Positions 1-4,887 of a DNA stretch of 5,611 bases are shown here, piece after piece; positions within the stretch are counted from its first letter, which is position 1; the number at the start of each line of letters is the position of its first letter. A program made the translations under genes and the position numbers. Source of the DNA: Marinilabiliales bacterium (GTDB lineage Bacteria; Bacteroidota; Bacteroidia; Bacteroidales; BM523); assembly GCA_002869425.1 (NCBI GenBank), contig PKSZ01000561.1, positions 1 to 5,611 on the forward strand, in the 5' to 3' direction. A model generated the notes under the pieces. It ran no database searches and was not told the origin of the DNA. It saw nothing but the letters and a program-made list of their open reading frames with translations.

Positions 1-1
1 C

Positions 2-910
2 ATTGAGCTTTCCGATTCTCTTTTTATGCTTGACGAAGTTACAGCCCTGTGCTACAATTGCATAGAAGCCCATCAATGGACAACAAAAAACAAAAACAAA
101 ACTGTCACAATGCTTTCCTTTGCTACAAGAAATGTTAATAATGCAGCAAATTTTGTTAAGGTAATTAAAGAAAATCATGGCAAACCCAAAGAAAGATCTG
201 ATGCCTTGGTCTGGAAAAAAACCAATATCAAGAAATTTGAAGAAAAGAAAATTTCCATATCACTTGCCATGTATTCTTGTAGTTATTGCCCTTATGAAAA
301 TGAAGTTCTTGTTTCTATAATGCTCAAGGATAAGCATCACAACAACCTTCTGAATTCAAAAGAAATGCAGGATTTTCTTGTGAGCTATTTTCAGGGACTG
401 CTTGATGTTTCCTTTGAACAAGGGGTTGATTTCAATCAATTGGTAGAAAAAAATGGCAGAATGTTTTTAGAAGACAAAGAAATAACCTACACTGGAAAAT
501 GTTTTAGTTATTACGATAATGGCCAAAAAGGTAAAGTGGGTGAATATATCGATGGTTTACCAGTTGGAATATGGATTTGGTGGTTTGAAAACGGAATGAA
601 AGGAAAAGAAGTTGGATACGACCATGGTGAAAAAACAGGAACCTGTAAATGGTGGTACAGTGATGGCCAACTAAAAAGGACGAGTGAGTTTTTGACAAAT
701 AAAAAACATGGATATACAGCAATGTTTTATCCGAACGGCAATAAAAAATTTGAAGGCAATTATTCTTATGATAAAATGGATGGGAAATTTACCTACTGGT
801 ATGAAAGTGGAGAAATAAAAAAAGAAGCCATTTATGAAAAAGGCGTTTTTAAAGGTAAAACCGAATGGGATAAGAAAGGTCGGATAATTGAAAAAACATA
901 TCTAAACTAA
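2..910 (+). CDS. YwqK/MORN-like repeat protein with unrecognised N-terminal region, 5' end probably outside window
   Basis: The reading frame is open to the left edge. The first ATG (26) has no ribosome site and the codons before it are coding-like, so the gene probably starts upstream; ATG 26 would give 294 residues. Counting from that ATG, residues 155-290 form about six repeats. Their NG/DG/SG turns fall at 166, 190, 214, 238, 262 and 285, a 24-residue period of the type W-Y-x-x-G-x-x-x-x-x-x-x-Y-x-x-G, as in the MORN_2/YwqK family. Databases often call such proteins 'YwqK family antitoxin', but no toxin partner is visible, so that role is not supported. The first 150 residues match nothing I recognise. 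They carry two CxxC pairs (C9/C12 and C85/C88) that could bind a metal. No signal peptide or membrane helix is visible in the part seen, so a cytoplasmic location is likely. The repeats closely resemble those of the next gene, which points to a tandem duplication of the repeat part. Confidence 0.8.
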   Translation: MELSDSLFMLDEVTALCYNCIEAHQWTTKNKNKTVTMLSFATRNVNNAANFVKVIKENHGKPKERSDALVWKKTNIKKFEEKKISISLAMYSCSYCPYENEVLVSIMLKDKHHNNLLNSKEMQDFLVSYFQGLLDVSFEQGVDFNQLVEKNGRMFLEDKEITYTGKCFSYYDNGQKGKVGEYIDGLPVGIWIWWFENGMKGKEVGYDHGEKTGTCKWWYSDGQLKRTSEFLTNKKHGYTAMFYPNGNKKFEGNYSYDKMDGKFTYWYESGEIKKEAIYEKGVFKGKTEWDKKGRIIEKTYLN

Positions 911-938
911 ACCTTCTTTCATTTTTATTTATTTCTTA

Positions 939-946
939 TAATTTTG
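939..946 (+). promoter_or_regulatory. Bacteroidota -7 promoter box for the exported repeat protein
   Basis: TAATTTTG fits the TAnnTTTG consensus of the Bacteroidota housekeeping sigma factor. It ends 46 bases before the ATG at 993, which implies a leader of about 40 bases. I see no TTG at the usual -33 distance, so this is the weakest of the four promoter matches. If real, the second repeat gene has its own transcription start and does not depend only on read-through from the first. Confidence 0.45.
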
Positions 947-992
947 TACTGATAAACAATCATTGATTTGTTGGTTTGTTAATATTTATATC

Positions 993-1457
993 ATGAAATA
1001 CATCTTACTTATTGCATTTTCGTTTGGTTTTCTGGCTACTTACGCTCAACAAGCAGATCCTGATCTTGAAGAAAAAGACCTTATTATGTATTTTAAGGGA
1101 GAAGACAAACCTTATACCGGACCTGTTTCCGGCTATCATGAAAATGGCCAGATTGGAAAAGAAGGCAATTATAAAGATGGCAGAATGGAAGGAACCTGGA
1201 CCTGGTGGTATTCAAACGGACAGAAAAAAAGAGAAGGTAATTACGTGAAAGGAAAAAAGCACGGTAAATGGATGGACTGGTATAAAAATGGAGAGCCCAG
1301 AATGGTGACTAGTTACAATATGGATGTTTACGATGGTGAATGCGGTTGGTTCTACCCAAATGGTAACAAGAAGAAAGTTACCATTTACAAAAATGGCGTT
1401 TTCATGAAAAAAATGGAATGGAATGAAGACGGAACAGAAAAATCGGGTGGATTTTAA
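993..1457 (+). CDS. Exported YwqK/MORN-like repeat protein
   Basis: This encodes 154 residues from ATG 993. An in-frame TTG at 963 is possible but would place ten residues before a clean signal peptide, so ATG 993 is preferred. Residues 1-18 are a signal peptide: MKY, a hydrophobic core rich in I, L and F, then a TYA cleavage motif before QQ. The mature protein is therefore expected in the periplasm or outside. Residues 40-150 hold about five repeats with turns at 52, 76, 100, 124 and 147, the same 24-residue spacing as the preceding gene. Both proteins share a YTG entry, aromatic WWY strands and a FYPNGNKK block near the end. There is no lipobox cysteine and no sorting domain. The repeats probably form a beta-hairpin surface for binding, but the partner is unknown. 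Its stop codon overlaps the stop of the convergent amidohydrolase gene. Confidence 0.85.
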   Translation: MKYILLIAFSFGFLATYAQQADPDLEEKDLIMYFKGEDKPYTGPVSGYHENGQIGKEGNYKDGRMEGTWTWWYSNGQKKREGNYVKGKKHGKWMDWYKNGEPRMVTSYNMDVYDGECGWFYPNGNKKKVTIYKNGVFMKKMEWNEDGTEKSGGF

Positions 1458-2824
1458 TCCTGCTTGATGAATTCTCCTGAGCTGATTTCATCAATAAGTT
1501 TTCCTCGATCCAAAACAATTTCTCCTCTTCTTAAAACATACTCCTGACTAGCTTTTGTCTTCATTCCTTCGTAAACAGAGACATCTGCTTTGGATTGATG
1601 TGTAGATGCATGAATGGTTTGACCCTTTTCAGGATTCAAGACAACTAAATCGGCATCAAGGCCTTCTTTAATATCTCCCTTTCTGGATGATAATCCAAAA
1701 ATATGTGCCGGATTTGTACTGCATAACTGAACCCATTGATTTAAAGTTATTTTTTCCTCCAGAACTCCATAAGTATACAACAAAGCCATCCTGTTTTCAA
1801 CTCCTCCTGCCCCATTGGGTATTTTTCGAAAGTCTTCTGCTCCAAATTGTTTCTGACCAAGCATAAAAGGACAATGGTCTGTTCCTACTGACTGTATTCC
1901 TCCATTAATCATAAACTTCCAGAGCTCCTTATTGTCCTCACTCTTTCTAAGAGGTGGGCTCATAACAAAAACTGATGAATTGCTAAAATTGTAACGGTAC
2001 TTACGCTCATCTAACAACAAATACTGAGGGCATGTTTCACCATAAACCGGGATATGATTCCTTTGGGCTTCAGCAATTAAACCAGCCCCTTTACCTGTTG
2101 AAATATGAACCACATATACAGGACAAGCTGTTTTCTGTGCAAGACTAATAATCTTTTCAATGGCTTTGATTTCTGCCTCACTTTTTCTACTCAGTGGATG
2201 TTTTTCTTGCTCAGGAATATTCAATTTTAACACTTCTTTTCTCCCATTCTTAATGATATCCTCATCCTCACAATGAGCAAGTAAAATTCCATGGTTCGCC
2301 TTTACTGCCTTCATAACCTCACCAATGGTTTCATAATCAATACCAATTGCATCCTGATATGCAGTATAAACCTTAAAGCTCTTCATACCCAATGAAATAC
2401 ACTCAGCTATTTCTTTCTCTGAATCTTTACCAAACCACGTTGGACTCATATGAAAAGAATAATCGGCCAATGCACCTTTTGCTTCTTCCATTCTTTTTTG
2501 ATATGCATCAAGATAACTTTGATTCCTCTCTGGTGTAACAAAATCAATTATTGTTGTCGTTCCCCCTGCCAGAGCTGCCAAAGTTCCAGAATGAAAATTA
2601 TCTGCTGAAAAACCTGCAGGTGTTGGTAAATGGAAATGTACATGTGGATCCACCCCCCCCGGAGTAACATAATAACCATCTGCATCAATTATCCTATCTG
2701 CTTTATCCGTGCATCTTCCTATGGTTTTAATCTTACCATTTTCAATAAAAATATCAGATTGTACAATTGTATGCGCACCAACAATAATACCGTTCCTGAT
2801 TAAAACACTATTTCCCGTTTTCAT
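1454..2824 (-). CDS. hydA: Dihydropyrimidinase / D-hydantoinase family amidohydrolase
   Basis: This is a cyclic-amide hydrolase of the dihydropyrimidinase/hydantoinase branch, which opens 5,6-dihydropyrimidine or 5-substituted hydantoin rings to N-carbamoyl amino acids. From ATG 2824 it has 456 residues, normal for the family. The binuclear metal site is complete: HxH at 61/63 (in GGVDPHVH), the lysine that becomes carboxylated at 151 (SFKVY), H184 (AHCED), H240 (VHIST) and D316 (GTDHCPF). Family blocks GETCPQYL and SPPLR are also present. It looks full length and active. The start overlaps the end of the upstream GNAT gene by 17 bases. An alternative TTG at 2845 has an AGGAG nine bases upstream (2855-2859), but that string lies inside the GNAT gene, and the ATG gives the usual short lead-in to the first beta strand. 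No dihydropyrimidine dehydrogenase, beta-ureidopropionase or racemase gene is nearby, so the physiological substrate (dihydrouracil, hydantoin or another ring) stays open. Confidence 0.93.
   Translation of the reverse strand: MKTGNSVLIRNGIIVGAHTIVQSDIFIENGKIKTIGRCTDKADRIIDADGYYVTPGGVDPHVHFHLPTPAGFSADNFHSGTLAALAGGTTTIIDFVTPERNQSYLDAYQKRMEEAKGALADYSFHMSPTWFGKDSEKEIAECISLGMKSFKVYTAYQDAIGIDYETIGEVMKAVKANHGILLAHCEDEDIIKNGRKEVLKLNIPEQEKHPLSRKSEAEIKAIEKIISLAQKTACPVYVVHISTGKGAGLIAEAQRNHIPVYGETCPQYLLLDERKYRYNFSNSSVFVMSPPLRKSEDNKELWKFMINGGIQSVGTDHCPFMLGQKQFGAEDFRKIPNGAGGVENRMALLYTYGVLEEKITLNQWVQLCSTNPAHIFGLSSRKGDIKEGLDADLVVLNPEKGQTIHASTHQSKADVSVYEGMKTKASQEYVLRRGEIVLDRGKLIDEISSGEFIKQD
2653..2660 (-). 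repeat. Run of eight G on the coding strand inside the hydantoinase gene
   Basis: Eight consecutive C on the plus strand read as G8 in the coding strand, covering the codons for P-G-G-V just before the catalytic HxH metal ligands. The frame is intact here. A run this long stands out in AT-rich sequence and is a plausible slippage site. Loss or gain of one G would remove nearly the whole enzyme. Confidence 0.9.
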
Positions 2825-3461
2825 TGCATTCAATTTTCCGTACAAATATTCTTTCTCCTGTAGAGTGATCTTCCCGAAATCCCATTTTTTTCAAATAAAC
2901 ATCATTATGTTTATTTAATGAAACAACATGAAATTCCTTAAACCCTTTATCATAAAAATACTTCTGATTTTGATAAAATATATGCTTACCCATTCGATAA
3001 TCCCTAAACTCAGGAATCACAAAATCAAGATCTATTACAAGCGTCTTAGCATCCTTCTTTTTGGCAATAAAAACACCAACAACAACCATATTTCTGAGCA
3101 GTATATGCGACATTGTATTTTCATCAGGATTAAAGGAATAATATGGAACAGTTTTGTTTATTTCCTTAAAATAAAACTGTATAAACTCATGTAAGTATTT
3201 ATTTGAATTACTAACCTCCAAAAGCCTGAAATATTCTTTCTTTCGATGAATAAATACAATACTTACAGCAACCACAAAAGCCAAAATTAAATTGATTCCT
3301 GCTATATACCAGTCGAGAATTACAAAACCATAGATTGCCATCAGAAAAGAGACAGCAAAACTAACCCAACGTAGTCTTAAAGTCAAACTGAAAACAAAAA
3401 CCAATAATGTTGCAACCGTAAGCTGGTAGCCAATAAACTGATATAAGGTAAAACTAATCAT
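2808..3461 (-). CDS. Membrane-anchored GNAT-like acetyltransferase (copy B)
   Basis: A 217-residue protein with two parts. Residues 1-72 contain three closely spaced hydrophobic segments (about 7-26, 33-49 and 52-71) with short turns and a basic exit (IHRKKEYF), so the rest probably faces the cytoplasm. The three-helix part recalls small YgjV-like inner-membrane domains, but that link is tentative. Residues 76-210 resemble a GNAT fold. There is an LRNMVVVGVFIAK strand pair, then V-I-P-E-F-R-D-Y-R-M-G, which sits where the acetyl-CoA pyrophosphate loop should be, and a late KKMGF typical of GNAT C-termini. The acceptor is unknown. It is a clear paralogue of the next gene upstream, sharing EYF, NKYL, LRNM, VIP, RD and KMGF landmarks in the same order. 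The ATG at 3461 follows a 51-base gap after copy A and has no strong ribosome site. Its end overlaps the hydantoinase start. Confidence 0.8.
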   Translation of the reverse strand: MISFTLYQFIGYQLTVATLLVFVFSLTLRLRWVSFAVSFLMAIYGFVILDWYIAGINLILAFVVAVSIVFIHRKKEYFRLLEVSNSNKYLHEFIQFYFKEINKTVPYYSFNPDENTMSHILLRNMVVVGVFIAKKKDAKTLVIDLDFVIPEFRDYRMGKHIFYQNQKYFYDKGFKEFHVVSLNKHNDVYLKKMGFREDHSTGERIFVRKIECNENGK

Positions 3462-3475
3462 TGCTTAGAAATATT

Positions 3476-3497
3476 GATTTGTCTTTCAACACAAATC
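3476..3497 (-). other. Small inverted repeat between the two GNAT genes
   Basis: A perfect 7-base inverted repeat (GATTTGT / ACAAATC) with an 8-base loop lies in the 51-base gap between copies A and B. It is AT-rich and not followed by a T tract in the direction of transcription, so it is not a convincing terminator. It might affect message processing or be chance. Confidence 0.3.
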
Positions 3498-3512
3498 TCC
3501 CGCTACATAAAG

Positions 3513-4142
3513 TTATAAATTTAAAACGAAACAATCACCCTTTTCGTCTTTTGCCTGCTGAAATCCCATCTTGATTAAGTACTTTTTATGTGCCTGTGTT
3601 TTTGCAAGTGAACGGATTTCAGAATATCCTAGATTCTTAAAATATTCCTTACTTTTTACAAAAAGAAAACTCCCAAGTTTAAAATCACGGTACTGAGGAA
3701 TCACATAATCCAAAATTACCATTATAACTCCCGGTGAATGTTCTTTAGCCAGAAAGACACCTGCAACAGCCATATTTCTTAATACAAAAAATCCAATGGA
3801 ACATTCCTCGCAATAATACTTGAACTGGGGAATACTCTTGTGAATGTCATTTCTATAGAAATCAATGAAGGCAAGTAAATATTTGTTATCATTTCGAATT
3901 TCCTGTATTTTAAAGTATTCCTGTTTATGATAAAGCTTAAATAAATAGATAACATTAACCACTGCTATGATAAAATTCACAAAAGCAATTGGATAGGCAT
4001 GAATCAACAAGCCATAAACAATGAACAAAACATTGCCAATTAAGCCAAATAATCGCAACCGTATAAAAGAAGTATTCATCATTGCAAATGCAATAAATGC
4101 AGATGCTAAATAACCTACTATTTCCATCCACGTAAATTCCAT
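3513..4142 (-). CDS. Membrane-anchored GNAT-like acetyltransferase (copy A)
   Basis: A 209-residue protein built like copy B. It has three hydrophobic segments (about residues 7-24, 30-48 and 50-69), a short basic stretch (KLYHKQEYF), and then a GNAT-like domain from about 75 to 209. Within that, LRNMAVAGVFLAK is followed by VIPQYRDFKLGSFLF, where the family's acetyl-CoA-binding loop (R/Q-x-x-G-x-G/A) is expected, and by KMGF near 191-194. The second glycine of the loop is replaced by serine, so catalytic competence is likely but not certain. Residues C111 and C114 (CEEC), just before the LRNM block, have no counterpart in copy B. The start ATG shares its A with the stop of the DsrE gene (TAATG), a strong sign of coupled translation. 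Substrate unknown. Cytoplasmic orientation of the catalytic domain is inferred from the basic residues after the third helix. Confidence 0.8.
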   Translation of the reverse strand: MEFTWMEIVGYLASAFIAFAMMNTSFIRLRLFGLIGNVLFIVYGLLIHAYPIAFVNFIIAVVNVIYLFKLYHKQEYFKIQEIRNDNKYLLAFIDFYRNDIHKSIPQFKYYCEECSIGFFVLRNMAVAGVFLAKEHSPGVIMVILDYVIPQYRDFKLGSFLFVKSKEYFKNLGYSEIRSLAKTQAHKKYLIKMGFQQAKDEKGDCFVLNL

Positions 4143-4477
4143 TACAGCATAATAATTTTATCTGCATTATACTGAATATCTATAATATCCATCATTGTGG
4201 CTTTTTGTCCTACTTGTAATTCTGACGCAATATCATAATGATTAAGACAAGTTGTGCAAATGAAAATTTTTGTCCCTCTTTCAGCCATAACTTTAAGCTC
4301 TTTAAGCACAGATGAACCTGAACAAGCTAGTTTTACAGCATCAGCATACAAAGCAATTATGTTAATTACTCTTTCCTCCTGAACAATTAGTTTAAAATAA
4401 TTTGTAATCAATTTTTCAGTTAATTGAGAATCTCCGCATCCCATTTTATCCGAATTCAATATAAGCGCTGTTGTCAT
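4142..4477 (-). CDS. Stand-alone DsrE-family protein related to the YedF C-terminal domain
   Basis: A 111-residue small soluble protein of the DsrE/DsrF-like fold. It begins TALILNSDKMGCGD and has a central SG-SSVLKEL segment and then ICTTCLNHYD. This order matches the C-terminal DsrE-like domain of YedF, a protein tied to sulfur relay and selenium metabolism in other bacteria. The usual N-terminal TusA-like domain is absent. Cysteines lie at 14 (GCGD), 52, 74 and 77 (CTTC); the last pair is where the family keeps its conserved cysteine, so sulfur handling or redox activity is plausible. A longer form from GTG 4495 is excluded in practice because that GTG overlaps the -7 promoter box, so the transcript would start downstream of it; ATG 4477 is chosen. 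It is the first gene of the minus-strand operon and ends in TAATG with the GNAT copy A gene. No selD or tusA gene is visible nearby. Confidence 0.88.
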   Translation of the reverse strand: MTTALILNSDKMGCGDSQLTEKLITNYFKLIVQEERVINIIALYADAVKLACSGSSVLKELKVMAERGTKIFICTTCLNHYDIASELQVGQKATMMDIIDIQYNADKIIML

Positions 4478-4494
4478 TGATAAAAATTTGGGCA

Positions 4495-4502
4495 CAAAAG
4501 TA
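4495..4502 (-). promoter_or_regulatory. Bacteroidota -7 promoter box for the DsrE-GNAT-hydantoinase operon
   Basis: On the minus strand this reads TACTTTTG, a full TAnnTTTG match. It ends 17 bases before ATG 4477, giving a leader of roughly 10 bases. No TTG is found at the usual upstream spacing. The box overlaps the alternative GTG start and so settles the start codon choice. Confidence 0.55.
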
Positions 4503-4598
4503 TTGAATTTAACTACATTTCTACTATGCTTTTAAAGAAAAGAAATGGATCAATTGAGAAGGATGAAATCGGATCAAGACAGATGCCTGAAGAGGTAT

Positions 4599-4634
4599 AA
4601 AAAAGAGAGAGACATGAAATCAGCCTCTCTCTTT
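4599..4634 (-). terminator. Hairpin terminator of the tRNA-Phe gene
   Basis: A perfect 10-base inverted repeat (AAAGAGAGAG at 4602-4611 and its complement at 4625-4634) encloses a 13-base loop. On the minus strand the second arm ends in a run of six T. The structure starts two bases past the tRNA discriminator base, as expected for a factor-independent terminator of a single tRNA gene. The stem is less GC-rich than textbook examples. Confidence 0.7.
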
Positions 4635-4635
4635 G

Positions 4636-4708
4636 TGGTACCACCTGGAATCGAACCAGGGACACCAGGATTTTCAGTCCTGTGCTCTACCTACTGAGCT
4701 ATGGTACC
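4636..4708 (-). tRNA. tRNA-Phe (anticodon GAA)
   Basis: All cloverleaf parts can be read on the minus strand. The 7-base acceptor stem GGTACCA pairs perfectly with TGGTACC. The D stem is GCTC/GAGC, the anticodon stem CAGGA/TCCTG with loop CTGAAAA (anticodon GAA), the variable loop GTGTC, and the T stem CCTGG/CCAGG with loop TTCGATT. The discriminator base is A, as usual for phenylalanine. The gene is 73 bases long and CCA is not encoded (CAA follows), so CCA must be added after transcription. It appears to be a single-gene unit with its own promoter and terminator. Confidence 0.97.
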
Positions 4709-4724
4709 GCCTCAATAGGGAGTG

Positions 4725-4753
4725 CAAATGTAGGAAATAAAATTATATTTCAA
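4725..4753 (-). promoter_or_regulatory. Promoter of the tRNA-Phe gene (TTG and TAnnTTTG)
   Basis: On the minus strand, TTG (4753-4751) is followed after 18 bases by TACATTTG (4732-4725). Both elements and the spacing fit the Bacteroidota -33/-7 promoter. The -7 box ends 16 bases before the tRNA 5' end, so a short leader of about 10 bases would be trimmed by RNase P. Confidence 0.7.
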
Positions 4754-4840
4754 AATAAATATTTTAAAATTTCATTTTTAATAAAAAAGCTCTGATTAGT
4801 CCCTCAGTATCTTAGCTATAAACATAATTTCCAGTCAGAA
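4754..4840. other. AT-rich spacer between divergent promoters
   Basis: About 87 bases of mostly A and T separate the outward-facing tRNA-Phe and M16 promoters. I see no gene, long repeat or clear operator in it. Confidence 0.6.
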
Positions 4841-4870
4841 TTGCCAATACAAAAGACTTTCATACATTTG
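4841..4870 (+). promoter_or_regulatory. Promoter of the M16 peptidase gene (TTG and TAnnTTTG)
   Basis: TTG at 4841-4843, a 19-base spacer, and TACATTTG at 4863-4870 give a near-ideal Bacteroidota promoter. The start codon lies 17 bases past the -7 box, so the leader would be only about 10-12 bases and too short for a typical ribosome-binding sequence. Confidence 0.7.
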
Positions 4871-4887
4871 CATTTCAAATTTGTAAT

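Larger units (their letters stand above)
1454..4502 (-). other. Probable four-gene operon: DsrE-like, GNAT A, GNAT B, hydantoinase
   Basis: All four genes run on the minus strand with joints of -1, +51 and -17 bases. A promoter match is seen only in front of the first. No internal terminator is evident, and no terminator hairpin separates the last gene from the convergent repeat-protein gene. A single transcript is the simplest reading. The gap between the GNAT copies could hide a secondary start, although I see no TAnnTTTG box there. Confidence 0.7.

Noticed and set aside
504..722. Minus-strand reading frame of 72 codons inside the first repeat gene
   Set aside because: It lies wholly within a well-supported coding region on the other strand and its sequence reflects the repeats in antisense.
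1012..1248. Plus-strand reading frame in another phase inside the exported repeat protein gene
   Set aside because: Fully embedded in a stronger gene with a signal peptide and repeats; no independent start signal.
26..1457. A toxin-antitoxin pair suggested by YwqK similarity
   Set aside because: Neither neighbour looks like a toxin, and one of the two repeat proteins is exported.
2928..3194. Plus-strand frame opposite GNAT copy B
   Set aside because: Antisense to a gene with a clear paralogue, and its lysine/isoleucine-rich content looks like non-coding AT-rich sequence.
3955..4167. Minus-strand frame rich in cysteine overlapping GNAT copy A
   Set aside because: It is a shifted frame over the three hydrophobic segments of copy A and has low-complexity composition.
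4477..4495. GTG 4495 as start of the DsrE-like protein
   Set aside because: The codon overlaps the TACTTTTG promoter box, so it would lie before the transcription start; ATG 4477 also fits the family N-terminus.
4545..4697. A 50-codon plus-strand reading frame starting ATG at 4545
   Set aside because: It runs antisense through the tRNA-Phe gene and its terminator, has no promoter match and no family features.
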